From: Mesoflavibacter sp.
Lineage (GTDB): Bacteria > Pseudomonadota > Alphaproteobacteria > UBA8366 > Aestuariispiraceae
Assembly (NCBI GenBank): GCA_017792345.1
Contig: CP051228.1
Span: 992,001-1,056,000 of the forward strand
Direction of reading: 5' to 3'
Length of the DNA stretch: 64,000 nt
Shown: piece after piece, positions 23,835 through 34,293 of the stretch
Layout: every line of letters starts with the position of its first letter
How positions within the stretch are numbered: position 1 is the stretch's first letter
Translations under genes and position numbers: made by a program
Notes under the pieces: generated by a model
What the model was told of the DNA's origin: nothing
Seen by the model: the letters and a program-made list of their open reading frames with translations, nothing else
The model's database searches: none

Positions 23835-25810
23835 CAGCCGGCCCCCCCGGTTTTGACGCCGACGCCGTCCGCCGTGACATAGCCCTGCAGACGCAACACT
23901 TCCTCCAGCAAGTCTCGCGCAATCGGTGCCGCGGCGCGCGACCCGCCTTCGGCATGTTCGACCACGACCGAAACGGCATAGCGCGGCGCATGGACCGGTG
24001 CGTAGCCGACGAACAGCGCATGGTCGCGCAGACGCCAGGCAATATCCTCACCCGACCGGATGCCGGCATCGCGTTCCGCTTGGGAAATCCGGCGCACCTG
24101 GCTGGTCCCGGTCTTGCCGCCCATGGCATAGTCGGCATAGCGCAGCGCCGATTTTCGGGCGGTTCCACGATCGCTGTTCACGACCGCGTTCATCGCGTCC
24201 AACAGCGACTTCAGATGATCCTGCCGGAACCCGAGCGTCTGGAAGTCGGGCGCGTTGCGGGTCGGTGACGGGCCGCCGGACGCAACGGCTTCCGCCGCTT
24301 CGGCAAGGGTCTCACCCGGCGGCATATCCTCGTTCTGGAGATCATTCACCACCGGCTGACCATTCTTGTCGAAACCGTCCAGCGGATAGGCGAGGCGCGG
24401 CGTCACCGCCTTGCCGCCATTGACCAGACGTGCCGTCATCACTGCCAATTGCAGCGGCGTGGACAGAACGAAGCCCTGTCCGATCCCGACCACCAGGGTC
24501 TCGCCCATATGCCAGGGCTGACCGCGCTTTTCCCGCTTCCAGGCCCGTGTCGGAATCAGGCCGCCGCGTTCGCCCAACAATTCGATCCCGGTCGTCTCAC
24601 CCAGGCCCAGCCGGTTGCAGACCGCCGCGATGCGGTCGACGCCGACCCGGCGCGCGACGTCGTAGAACCAGACATCGCAGGATTGCTCGATCGCGGAATG
24701 CATATCCATGGAGCCATGGCCATGACGCTTCCAGCAATGGAAGCGCCGGTCGCCCAATTCGACATGACCGGGACAGAAGACCGTGTGATCCGGTTGGATG
24801 CCGTTCTCCATCGCCGCCAGCGCCACCGCCATCTTGAACGTGGAGCCCGGCGAATACTGACCGGCGATCGCCTTGTTGGTGAGCGGGCCGTAGGGGTTTT
24901 TGACCAATGTCTGCCATTCGGCGGCACCGATTCCCTCACTGAACGCATTGGGATCGTAGGACGGGACCGAAACCAGGGCCAGGACGTCGCCGCTATGGAC
25001 ATCCATCACAACCGCAGAGGCCGCCTTCTCATCGCGGAGCCGCGCCCCGGCAAAATCCTGCAGCCGCATATCCAGCGTCAGCTTCACTTCGCGGCCCGGC
25101 TGACCTTCCTGGCGGTCGATCTCGCGAATGACCCGGCCCAGCGCGTTGACCTCGACCTTGCTGGTCCCCGAACTGCCGCGCAGGGCGAGATCGTAATGCT
25201 TCTCGATCCCGTTCTTTCCGATGCGAAATCCCGGAAGGTCCAGCAGCGGATCGCCGTTCTGTTCGGCTTCCGATACCGCCCCGACATAGCCGACCACATG
25301 GGCCATGTGCTCGGAATAGGGATAGTGGCGGGTCTGACCGACATCGATGCTCACCCCGGGCAGATCCGGTTGGTTGACGCCGATCCGGCTCACTTCTTGC
25401 CAGCTCAAATTCTCGGCCACGGTGATCGGCACGAAAGCACGCCGGCTTTCGGTTTCCCGCAGCACGCGGGCCATCGTGTGTTCGTTGATGTCGATCAGCT
25501 TAGCCAGTTTTTCCAGAACCGCCTGAACGCCGCCCGCATTCTTCGCCTGTTCCCGGACCAGGACGACGCGATAGTTCTGAACGTTGATCGCCAGATAATC
25601 GCCGTTACGGTCGGTGATGAAACCACGCGGCGGGGCGATCAGCCGGAAATTGATCCGGTTCTCTTCGGCAAGTGTCGCATAGCGCTCGGATTCGACGACC
25701 TGGAGGTAGTAGAGCCGCCCCCCGAGGCCGCCCATTACCAGGCATTGCCCCCCCATGAACAGCGCGGCGCGGCGACTGAAGACCTTGGTCCGTGTCTTTT
25801 CCGGATTCAC
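23834..25810 (-). CDS. mrdA: Penicillin-binding protein 2 (class B transpeptidase)
   Basis: A 658-residue class B PBP with one N-terminal membrane helix (about 14-36), a pedestal domain (RGFITDRNGDYLAINVQNYRVV) and a C-terminal transpeptidase domain. The active-site motifs are S323-T-F-K326 (PGSTFK), S377-C-D (EQSCDVWFYDV) and KTGTSQV near residue 586. It crosslinks the strands made by RodA during elongation. The gene lies 15 bases after mreD and overlaps rodA. Confidence 0.97.
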   Translation of the reverse strand: MNPEKTRTKVFSRRAALFMGGQCLVMGGLGGRLYYLQVVESERYATLAEENRINFRLIAPPRGFITDRNGDYLAINVQNYRVVLVREQAKNAGGVQAVLEKLAKLIDINEHTMARVLRETESRRAFVPITVAENLSWQEVSRIGVNQPDLPGVSIDVGQTRHYPYSEHMAHVVGYVGAVSEAEQNGDPLLDLPGFRIGKNGIEKHYDLALRGSSGTSKVEVNALGRVIREIDRQEGQPGREVKLTLDMRLQDFAGARLRDEKAASAVVMDVHSGDVLALVSVPSYDPNAFSEGIGAAEWQTLVKNPYGPLTNKAIAGQYSPGSTFKMAVALAAMENGIQPDHTVFCPGHVELGDRRFHCWKRHGHGSMDMHSAIEQSCDVWFYDVARRVGVDRIAAVCNRLGLGETTGIELLGERGGLIPTRAWKREKRGQPWHMGETLVVGIGQGFVLSTPLQLAVMTARLVNGGKAVTPRLAYPLDGFDKNGQPVVNDLQNEDMPPGETLAEAAEAVASGGPSPTRNAPDFQTLGFRQDHLKSLLDAMNAVVNSDRGTARKSALRYADYAMGGKTGTSQVRRISQAERDAGIRSGEDIAWRLRDHALFVGYAPVHAPRYAVSVVVEHAEGGSRAAAPIARDLLEEVLRLQGYVTADGVGVKTGGAG

Positions 25811-25825
25811 GTTGACCGCCCCCCG

Positions 25826-26350
25826 TCACGCATCCGCATCGCGGGCCGGCACAAGCTTGTGCGCCTGCGACAGCAGCGCCGCCAAAGGCGGGTACAGCAG
25901 AATGGTCAGCAGCAACCCGATCGCCGATCCGGTCGGATCGATCCAGCGGCCGGACAGGATGAAGTTGCACAGCCATGCCAGGATGGCGGCACCGATGGCG
26001 ACCAGCATGAACCCCCACCAGACGACGCTGAAACTTTTGCCGTGGAAGAAGCGGCGCTGCGAGACCACGACCAGATAGGCCAGCAACAGGACAAGTGACG
26101 TCACGCCGGGGGGCGCGCCGGTCAGAAGATCCTGCAACAGGCCCAACAACAGGATGAAGAACCCGTTCAACAGATCCGGCCTATAGATCGTCCAGTAATA
26201 GACCGCGATCAGGGTCAGCGACGGCGCCACCATCGCTGCCATGGGCAGGCGCAACGGCAGGGCGCTGAGCAGCACCACGCTCAACGTGCAGATCAACGGC
26301 AGCAATCCGCGCGCGAAATGGTCCAATCTGGAAAGGAATCCAGTTCTCAT
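25826..26350 (-). CDS. mreD: Rod-shape determining protein MreD
   Basis: A 174-residue membrane protein with about five helices. It has MreD-like features: YYWTIYRPDLLNGFFILLLGLLQDLLTGAPPGVTSLVLLLAYLV. It works with MreC and MreB as part of the elongasome. It lies between mreC (52-base gap) and mrdA. Confidence 0.92.
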   Translation of the reverse strand: MRTGFLSRLDHFARGLLPLICTLSVVLLSALPLRLPMAAMVAPSLTLIAVYYWTIYRPDLLNGFFILLLGLLQDLLTGAPPGVTSLVLLLAYLVVVSQRRFFHGKSFSVVWWGFMLVAIGAAILAWLCNFILSGRWIDPTGSAIGLLLTILLYPPLAALLSQAHKLVPARDADA

Positions 26351-26402
26351 CGTCCGTTCGATCCAATCGATCCGGCAATCCTGCCGAATGCTTCGCAGCC
26401 GC

Positions 26403-27248
26403 CTATTGCAGCACGCCTTCCAAGCCGAAATCCATCAGCCGGACAAGTTCCGGGCGCTCATCGGTCGCATAGGGCTGAACCCGTACGCCATTCTCGTCGG
26501 CGCTGGAAATCACACCAACCGGCAGCCCCGGTGGAAAGGCGCCGGCATCGCCGGAAGTCACAACCCGTTGCCCCGGCGTCAAATCGGAGTTTGCGGCACC
26601 GTAAATCAGGCGCGGGAAAGCGGTATTGTCCCCGGCCAGAATGGCGCGCGCACGGGAATTCTCAATCACCACCGGCACACGGCTGTTGAGGTCGGTGATC
26701 AGCAGAACGCGGGAGGAGCGTTGCCCGACTTCTGCGACCCGGCCGATCAGGCCGTCGCCGGTTACCGCGGCCTGCCCCTTTTGCGCACCGTCCGTCTGAC
26801 CGACATTCAGCACCAGGGAGCGAACGAAAGTGCCGCCCATGCCGATCACACGGCCGGTCACGAAGCGTTTCACGTCCTCGCGCTCAAATGCCAACAGATC
26901 GCGCATCTGGATGTTTTCGACTTCCAACCGGCGTGCGACCGCCTGCCATTGCTGCAGCCGCGCCACTTCCTGACGGAGGCGCGCATTCTCCTGGTGAAGC
27001 TGCGCCAGGTTCCGGGCCTCGCCGACAGCATTGTTCAGGGCGTCGACCGGGCGTGTCAGGGTTTCAAGGATCGGGGCGGCGGCGTCGGTGACCTGCGTAC
27101 GCGCACGCTCGAACGCTTCGGGATCCGATCGTCCCAGGACCATGAGGGCAATGGAACTGCCGAGGAAGAGCGCGAAGAGCAACCGCTGCGCCAAGGTGCG
27201 GAGCGGCTGCGCCGTTCTGATCTCAGGCCCTTTCGCGCGTTTTGCCAA
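26403..27248 (-). CDS. mreC: Cell shape protein MreC
   Basis: A 281-residue bitopic protein: short cytoplasmic N-terminus, one membrane helix (about 22-40), a coiled coil (ARNLAQLHQENARLRQEVARLQQ, about 78-110) and a periplasmic beta domain with VIGMGGTFVRSLVLNVGQTDGAQKGQAAVTGDGLIGRV. It links MreB to PBP2 in the periplasm. It ends in a short tail after MDFGLEGVLQ. Confidence 0.95.
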   Translation of the reverse strand: MAKRAKGPEIRTAQPLRTLAQRLLFALFLGSSIALMVLGRSDPEAFERARTQVTDAAAPILETLTRPVDALNNAVGEARNLAQLHQENARLRQEVARLQQWQAVARRLEVENIQMRDLLAFEREDVKRFVTGRVIGMGGTFVRSLVLNVGQTDGAQKGQAAVTGDGLIGRVAEVGQRSSRVLLITDLNSRVPVVIENSRARAILAGDNTAFPRLIYGAANSDLTPGQRVVTSGDAGAFPPGLPVGVISSADENGVRVQPYATDERPELVRLMDFGLEGVLQ

Positions 27249-27338
27249 GATGGCCCCCAGCCATTACCAAGACCAACCACCGCAGCGACCGGACCATGCC
27301 CTCGACGCGAAATCCGTCGGCCGGGGCATAGCCGCCGG

Positions 27339-28406
<1,068 letters not shown>

Positions 28407-28650
28407 CTAGCAATCCAGCCGCATGCCATGTCGCTATTCAGCTATTGGATGCGACGGCCCAACACCGCTGAAACCCGCGCGAAATGCAGCATTGCGGCGC
28501 ATTCGTATAAGCTTGTGACTTACGCCGATTCAGCCATTCCGGCAATTCTTTTCTCCTCGGCAAATCCGGCAAAAGTAAGGCATTTTCGGTTTATACGCGA
28601 TAACCGCCACTGCCGCGTTCAGGATTTGCGGATGATCGCGCGCGGTCGCC

Positions 28651-29253
28651 TCAGCTCTCGATCACCGGCACCGCCGGACGGTCATCGGTGCGCAGAATCC
28701 CGAATGTGTCGTGATCCTGCCATCGCCCGGCGATGCACAGATATTTCCGGGCCCGCCCTTCCAATTGAAAGCCCGACTTCAGAAGGAGATTCCGGCTGGC
28801 CTCATTATGGACCAGGCACGCGGCTTCGACGCGGTGAAGGTTTAATTTGCAGAACGCAAAATCGAGAAGCACTTGAATGGCTTCGCTCATATAGCCCCGA
28901 CGGGCGTGCTGTTCCGCGATCCAATAGCCGACATTGGCGGATTCGACGACGCCGCGACGGACATTGGCCAGGGTGATACCGCCCAGCAGATCGTCCGTTC
29001 CGTCGTCGACGATGAAGAATCCATAGCCGACACCCGAACGCCATTCCTGTTCGACTCGGTGCAAACGGCGGCGATACGCGCCGGGCGTCAGGGCGTCCCG
29101 GGGCCAGGCGGGCTCCCACGGTTCCAGGAACGCCTTGGACCGGTCCCGGACCGCCATCCAAGCGGCCTGGTCCGACACACGCGGCGGTCGTAACGCGATC
29201 CGCGGACCGGCATATCGACATCGCGGCAATGAGTGTCGAAAGAATTGAAGCAT
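28651..29253 (-). CDS. GNAT-family N-acetyltransferase, RimJ/RimL-like
   Basis: A 200-residue GNAT enzyme of the RimJ/RimL type that acetylates protein N-termini or small molecules. It has RIALRPPRVSDQAAWMAVRDRSKAFLEPWEP, LLGGITLANVRRGVVESANVGYWIAEQHARRGYMSEAIQVLLDFAF (acetyl-CoA site Q/RxxGxG/A variant RRGYMSEA) and EASRNLLLKSGFQLEGRARKYLCIAGRWQDHDTF. The ATG at 29253 gives the family N-terminus and comes 19 bases after the M16 peptidase stop; the frame continuing to 29448 is inside that peptidase. It ends the thrC-M16-GNAT group. Confidence 0.88.
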   Translation of the reverse strand: MLQFFRHSLPRCRYAGPRIALRPPRVSDQAAWMAVRDRSKAFLEPWEPAWPRDALTPGAYRRRLHRVEQEWRSGVGYGFFIVDDGTDDLLGGITLANVRRGVVESANVGYWIAEQHARRGYMSEAIQVLLDFAFCKLNLHRVEAACLVHNEASRNLLLKSGFQLEGRARKYLCIAGRWQDHDTFGILRTDDRPAVPVIES

Positions 29254-29272
29254 CAATCGCGGACTTGCTGTG

Positions 29273-30541
29273 TCAGGCTGCCCGCAAACGATCCGCGATC
29301 CGGTCGTAACTTTCAAGTCGCGACAACGGGCCGATGGCCGACAGGGTCGGCGTCGTGGCAAATATGCGGCGTGCCAGATCCTGCAACTCCGCCTTGCCGA
29401 CCCGTTCCACCGCCGCCACCTGCTCCGCCTCGTCGAGTGCCCGGCCATGCACCAGCATCTGGTTTCCCAATTGATCGCAACGCCCGCCGGAGCTTTCGCG
29501 CGACATCAACAGCGAGGCCTTGACCTGCGTGACCGCGCGGGTGATTTCCGCATCCGTCAGCGTGTCCGCCAGCCCCAAGATCTCGTCGGCCATGACCGGA
29601 ACCAGTTCGCTGACATCGTCCTCGCCGGTGCCGGCATAAATGCCGAACAGACCGGTGTCGGCGAAAGTCCAGGCGAAGGAATAGATGGAATAGACCAGTC
29701 CCCGTTCCTCTCGGATCGACTGGAACAGGCGCGACGACATGCCCCCGCCCAACAGGGCCGAGAGTACATTCGCCGTGTAGTATTCCGAACCGGCGAAGGA
29801 CGGCCCTTCGAATCCCAGCAGCAGATGGACCTGCTCGCTGTCCCGGTCCAATCGGTGTTCACCGCCCTGATAGTGCGCCTGTGGCACCTCGGAGTCCTGG
29901 ACCGCGCCCAGCGTTTGGAACTTCTCTTCGGCCAGGGCAAGAACGCTGTCGTGGTCGACGCCGCCCGCCGCGCAGAGGATCATGTTGCGCCCGGCATAGC
30001 GCTGGCGCATGAAGTCGCGAATGGAATCGCGCGGCATCCGGCGCACGGTGTCCGCGGTGCCCAGGACCGGGCGCCCCATGGACTGATCCGGATAGGCCAC
30101 TTCTTGGAAAAGGTCGAAGACCAGATCGTCGGGCGTATCGTGGCATTGCCCGATCTCCTGAAGAATGACGCCCCGCTCCCGCTCCAGTTCGACCTCGTCA
30201 AAGGTCGGGTTCTGAAGGATGTCGGACACGATATCGACCGCCAGGGGCAGATCTTCCGCAAGAACCTTCGCGTAATACGCCGTGTTCTCACGGGCGGTAT
30301 AGGCGTTCAGATAGCCGCCCGCCGCCTCGATCTCCTCCGCGATCTGTCGGGCGGACCGGGACTTCGTGCCCTTGAAGGCCATATGCTCCAGGAAATGGGC
30401 GACGCCATTGATCTCGGAAGGCTCTGCCCGGGTTCCCGTGCCGACCCAGACCCCGACGCTCGCCGTACGCGTACCCGGCATGGAATCCGTCGCAACCCGC
30501 AAGCCGTTCGACAGGGTATCGATCCGCACACTGCTCATCAT
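29273..30541 (-). CDS. M16-family zinc peptidase (mitochondrial processing peptidase-like)
   Basis: A 422-residue M16B peptidase. The inverted zinc motif HxxEH is H49-F-L-E-H53 in NGVAHFLEHMAFKGTK, and the third ligand Glu lies downstream in VELERERGVILQEIG. The second half is the inactive repeat, with a Gly-rich loop and LLGGGMSSRLFQSIREERGLVYSIYSF. It is homologous to the alphaproteobacterial ancestor of the beta subunit of mitochondrial processing peptidase. Its ATG overlaps the thrC stop (ATGA). Confidence 0.95.
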   Translation of the reverse strand: MMSSVRIDTLSNGLRVATDSMPGTRTASVGVWVGTGTRAEPSEINGVAHFLEHMAFKGTKSRSARQIAEEIEAAGGYLNAYTARENTAYYAKVLAEDLPLAVDIVSDILQNPTFDEVELERERGVILQEIGQCHDTPDDLVFDLFQEVAYPDQSMGRPVLGTADTVRRMPRDSIRDFMRQRYAGRNMILCAAGGVDHDSVLALAEEKFQTLGAVQDSEVPQAHYQGGEHRLDRDSEQVHLLLGFEGPSFAGSEYYTANVLSALLGGGMSSRLFQSIREERGLVYSIYSFAWTFADTGLFGIYAGTGEDDVSELVPVMADEILGLADTLTDAEITRAVTQVKASLLMSRESSGGRCDQLGNQMLVHGRALDEAEQVAAVERVGKAELQDLARRIFATTPTLSAIGPLSRLESYDRIADRLRAA

Positions 30542-31938
30542 GCACCCGCCTGGTTCGAACGCCGGACGAAATCCTGAATGGCGTTCAATGTGTTCGGCAG
30601 CCGCTCATACCGCTCCTCACGGTCGAACAGATCGTCCAGGCGGGGCGGCAATTGCGGGCGCACCCCCGTCGCCTCCTCCACCGAATCCGGGAACTTTGCG
30701 GGATGGGCCGTGGCCGCGACGACCAGAGGCACCGACGGATCCTGACGCCGCGTCCAGCCGGCGACCACGCCGATCGCGCTATGCGGATCGACCAGCTCGC
30801 CCGTGGATTCCAGAACCGCCTTCATCGCCGCGCGGCATTCCTCGTTCGACAGGCGGTGGGCGGAGAACAATTGAAGGGCCCGCTGCCACCGTTCCTCGTC
30901 CAGTCCCAGATTACCGGAGGCGCGGAAGGTCTGCATCAGATGGGCGACCGCCGGTCCGTCCCGGTCCATCAACTCAAACAACAGGCGTTCGAAATTGCTG
31001 GACACCTGAATGTCCATCGACGGCGACAAGGTCGGCACCACCGTCTGCATCGACATGTCATTGGCATTGAAGAACCGGGCCAGAATATCGTTCTCATTCG
31101 CGCCGACGATCAATTGTCCGATGGGCAGCCCCATCTGACGCGCGGCATAGGCAGCAAAAACATTGCCGAAATTGCCCGTCGGCACCGCAAAGGAGACCTC
31201 ACGGTCCGGCGCGCCGAGGGACAGGGCGGCGTGGGCGTAATACACGATCTGACACATGATCCGCGCCCAGTTGATCGAGTTCACCGCCGACAGGTGCATC
31301 TCGTCCCGGAAGGCCATGTCGTTGAACATCGCCTTCACCAGGTCCTGGCAGTCGTCGAACGTGCCGTCGACGGCGATGTTGTGGACATTCATCGCATGGA
31401 TCGTCGTCATCTGCCGACGCTGCACGTCCGAACAGCGCTGATAGGGATGCATGATGAAGATATCGATGGCGTCCCGATCGCGGCAGGCCTCGATCGCGGC
31501 CGATCCGGTGTCCCCGGAGGTCGCGCCAACGATGCAGATGCGCTCCCCGCGCCGGGTGAGCACATGGTCGAACATCCGCCCGACCAGCTGCAGCGCGTAA
31601 TCCTTGAAGCTGAGCGTCGGGCCGTGGAACAGTTCCATCACCCAGGTATCGGCACTCAGCTGTTTCAAAGGCGCGACGGCGTCATGGTCGAAGCCGCTAT
31701 AGGCGTCGGCGGCCATATCCGCGAAATCGTCCTCGTCGATCGCGTCGCCCAGATAGGGGGAACACACCCGCGCGGCCAGCTCGTCATAGGATAGGCCCCG
31801 CATCTCGCGCCATTCCGAGGCGGAGAATCGCGGCCAATCCGCAGGCACGTACAAGCCGCCGTCCCGGGCCAAGCCGGCCAACAGAACATCGTCGAAGCCC
31901 AGGTCGGGCGCCGAACCGCGCGTACTGATATAGCGCAT
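30538..31938 (-). CDS. thrC: Threonine synthase
   Basis: A 466-residue PLP enzyme converting O-phosphohomoserine to threonine. The N-terminal MRYISTRGSAPDLGFDDVLLAGLARDGGLYVP and the Schiff-base Lys112 in HGPTLSFKDYALQLVGRM are typical, as are VGATSGDTGSAAIEA and VPTGNFGNVFAAY. It is the long form of threonine synthase found in proteobacteria and fungi. It lies 9 bases after mscS and overlaps the M16 peptidase gene, an arrangement well known in Alphaproteobacteria. Confidence 0.97.
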   Translation of the reverse strand: MRYISTRGSAPDLGFDDVLLAGLARDGGLYVPADWPRFSASEWREMRGLSYDELAARVCSPYLGDAIDEDDFADMAADAYSGFDHDAVAPLKQLSADTWVMELFHGPTLSFKDYALQLVGRMFDHVLTRRGERICIVGATSGDTGSAAIEACRDRDAIDIFIMHPYQRCSDVQRRQMTTIHAMNVHNIAVDGTFDDCQDLVKAMFNDMAFRDEMHLSAVNSINWARIMCQIVYYAHAALSLGAPDREVSFAVPTGNFGNVFAAYAARQMGLPIGQLIVGANENDILARFFNANDMSMQTVVPTLSPSMDIQVSSNFERLLFELMDRDGPAVAHLMQTFRASGNLGLDEERWQRALQLFSAHRLSNEECRAAMKAVLESTGELVDPHSAIGVVAGWTRRQDPSVPLVVAATAHPAKFPDSVEEATGVRPQLPPRLDDLFDREERYERLPNTLNAIQDFVRRSNQAGA

Positions 31939-31947
31939 ATGCGTTCC

Positions 31948-32790
31948 TTATTTCTCGGTCGGTGCGGGGATCATGTGAACGTCGCGCTGCGGGAACGGAA
32001 TGCTCAGCCCGCTTTCTTCGACCTTCTCCTTGGACCAGCGCGTCATGTCCCATTTCAGGGCCCAGAAATCCGCGCTTGCCGCCCACATCCGCATGGTCAG
32101 GTTGACCGAGCTGTCGCCCAAGGTGGTGACCATGCATTGCGGCGCCGGATCCTTCAGCACCCGGTCGTCCTTCTGCATCAGCCCCATCAGGATGTCCACG
32201 GCCTTGCCGATATCGTCCTCATAGGAGATGCCGACAACCAGGTCCATCCGGCGTTTGTTGTTCCGGGAATAGTTGGTGATCTTCGAGTTCCATAGGCTGG
32301 AATTCGGGCAGGACACATAGATCCCGTCGACCGTCGTGAACTGCGAAGTGAACAGGCCGATCTCGTCAACCGTGGCGGATACCGGACCTGCATCGATGAA
32401 ATCGCCGACGCGGAAAGGTCGCAGGATCAGCAACATGATGCCGGCCGCGATGTTCTGCAGCGTTCCCTGCAATGCCAGACCGATCGCCAAACCGGCCGCA
32501 CCGAGAACGGCGATGATGCTGGCGGTCTGAACCCCGAATTGGCTCAAAATCGCAATGATCGTAATGATTACGATCGTGTAGCGCACCAGGCTGGCGAACA
32601 GCGGCTTCAACGTGCCGTCGATGCGCTTGTACTTGTCCAACGTGCGCCGCGTCGCACCGGACAGCCATGCGGCAAGCCAGAGACCGACGATCAGGATGAT
32701 CAACGCTTCCAGAATGTTGCTGCCGTATTCCAGTGCGTTGGGGACTACCCATTCCCAAACTTCCTGCATCTGCTTCGCGGTGTCTTCCAT
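31948..32790 (-). CDS. Small-conductance mechanosensitive channel, MscS family
   Basis: A 280-residue MscS-type protein with about three membrane helices. The pore helix TM3 is ASIIAVLGAAGLAIGLALQGTLQNIAAGIMLLILRPFRVGDFI, with the Ala/Gly packing of the family, followed by the beta domain (TVDEIGLFTSQFTTVDGIYVSCPNSSLW) and the C-terminal cage. It opens on membrane stretch to relieve osmotic downshock. It lies three bases downstream of the M32 peptidase gene and nine bases before thrC. Confidence 0.93.
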   Translation of the reverse strand: MEDTAKQMQEVWEWVVPNALEYGSNILEALIILIVGLWLAAWLSGATRRTLDKYKRIDGTLKPLFASLVRYTIVIITIIAILSQFGVQTASIIAVLGAAGLAIGLALQGTLQNIAAGIMLLILRPFRVGDFIDAGPVSATVDEIGLFTSQFTTVDGIYVSCPNSSLWNSKITNYSRNNKRRMDLVVGISYEDDIGKAVDILMGLMQKDDRVLKDPAPQCMVTTLGDSSVNLTMRMWAASADFWALKWDMTRWSKEKVEESGLSIPFPQRDVHMIPAPTEK

Positions 32791-32793
32791 TTC

Positions 32794-34293
32794 CTATTCT
32801 CCTAGATAGCGATGCCGAAGGTGCCGTTTGAAGGCGGCAGCATTCAGCGGATGCCCCGATGCACTTTGGATCAAGTCGCTTGACGAATTGAAACAGCCCT
32901 TGGAATGAATGGCACTGCGTAACCATGCCATCAAGGGTGAAAAGTCCCCATTTGCCAGGGCCCCGGGTATTTCGGGGTTGGCTTGGGCCGCGGCTTGCGC
33001 CAATTGGGCGGCAAGCATGGCGCCGAGCGTATAAGTCGGAAAATATCCGATCGCGCCGTCATACCAGTGAATATCCTGCAGACAGCCGCGCCGGTCGTCC
33101 GGCACATCGATCCCCAACAGCGCCCGCATGCCTTCATTCCAGGCGCCCGGCAGGTCGGCCAACGGCAAATCGCCGGACAGCATCGCGCGTTCCAGGCGGG
33201 TGCGCAGGATGACATGGGCCGGATAGGTCACTTCGTCGGCGTCGACGCGGATAAAGTCCGGCTTCACCCATTGTTGCAGGCGGCGGAAGTTGCGCGGCTC
33301 GTAAGCAGGATCGTCGCCCAGAATTGCGGCCGCCTGCCCGGCCAGCCAGGTCAGAAAGCCGTCCGACCGGCTGGCCTGCATTTCAATGCTGAGCGATTGG
33401 CTTTCATGGACGACCATGCCCAACGATTGTCCGACCGGCTGGCGCGCCCATTCGGCGGGCAGACCGGCCTCATACGCCGCATGGCCGCATTCATGCAGTG
33501 CCGCCATGACGGCGAACATCGGGTCCTGCTCGTCATAGCTTACCGTTATGCGCTGATCGCCGGGATAGCCGGTTGAGAAGGGATGCGCGCTGACATCGAT
33601 CCGGCCATGGGCGAAATCGAAACCGGTCGCCGCAGCCAACGCTTCGACCAGGGCCCTTTGCCGATCGACCGGCACGGGCCGCGGCGCAACCGGCTGGCCC
33701 TCGCGCGCCTGTCGGTCCAGCACCAACTGCAGAAATTCCGGCAGAAACACGGCGTAGTCGTCGAATATCGGATCGAAATCGGCGCTGCGGGTTCCCGGCG
33801 CATAGGTTTCGACCAGCGCGTCATACGGGGACAGGTCGAAGACCCCCGCATAGGCCGCCGCCGTCTCCCGGGTCAGATCCACGACATTCTGCAACAAGGG
33901 CAGCACGGCAGCGAAATCGGATCTTGCCCGTGCGTCGCGCCAGGCATGTTCGCAGGCGCTGGTCGCTTTGCTGAATGCTTCGACCAACTTGTCGTCCAAC
34001 GCAGTCGCCAGGCGGTAGTCGCGGCGCATCTCACGCAGATTGGCGGACTGCCATTCCGACAGGGACGGCGCCGACGCTTCCGCATCGTCCAGCAAGGCGC
34101 CGATCGCGGGATCGGTGATTGCCTTGTGGCGCAGCAGCTTCATGTCGGCCAGTTGATCGCTGCGCGCATCCGCGCCGCCATTCGGCATGGTCGTCGCGGC
34201 ATCCCAATGCAGGATGGTCGTGACCTCGCCCAGCACGGCGATGCGCCGGAACCGCGCCTCCAATTCCAGGTACGCGCCCATAGGATCACTCAT
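32794..34293 (-). CDS. M32-family metallocarboxypeptidase (thermostable carboxypeptidase 1 type)
   Basis: A 499-residue M32 carboxypeptidase. The zinc motif is H267-E-C-G-H271 in AALHECGHAAYEAGLP, with the partner Glu expected in GMVVHESQSLSIEMQ. The N-terminal helical part (LHWDAATTMPNGGADARSDQLA) and the C-terminal IHWYDGAIGYFPTYTLGAMLAAQL are family hallmarks. It removes C-terminal residues from peptides in the cytosol. The start at 34293 overlaps the SURF1 stop as ATGA; the longer frame to 34407 runs through SURF1 sequence. Confidence 0.95.
   Translation of the reverse strand: MSDPMGAYLELEARFRRIAVLGEVTTILHWDAATTMPNGGADARSDQLADMKLLRHKAITDPAIGALLDDAEASAPSLSEWQSANLREMRRDYRLATALDDKLVEAFSKATSACEHAWRDARARSDFAAVLPLLQNVVDLTRETAAAYAGVFDLSPYDALVETYAPGTRSADFDPIFDDYAVFLPEFLQLVLDRQAREGQPVAPRPVPVDRQRALVEALAAATGFDFAHGRIDVSAHPFSTGYPGDQRITVSYDEQDPMFAVMAALHECGHAAYEAGLPAEWARQPVGQSLGMVVHESQSLSIEMQASRSDGFLTWLAGQAAAILGDDPAYEPRNFRRLQQWVKPDFIRVDADEVTYPAHVILRTRLERAMLSGDLPLADLPGAWNEGMRALLGIDVPDDRRGCLQDIHWYDGAIGYFPTYTLGAMLAAQLAQAAAQANPEIPGALANGDFSPLMAWLRSAIHSKGCFNSSSDLIQSASGHPLNAAAFKRHLRHRYLGE

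Noticed and set aside
27293-27332. Inverted repeat between mreB and mreC
   Set aside because: The stem has interruptions and no T-run; it was not listed as a terminator.
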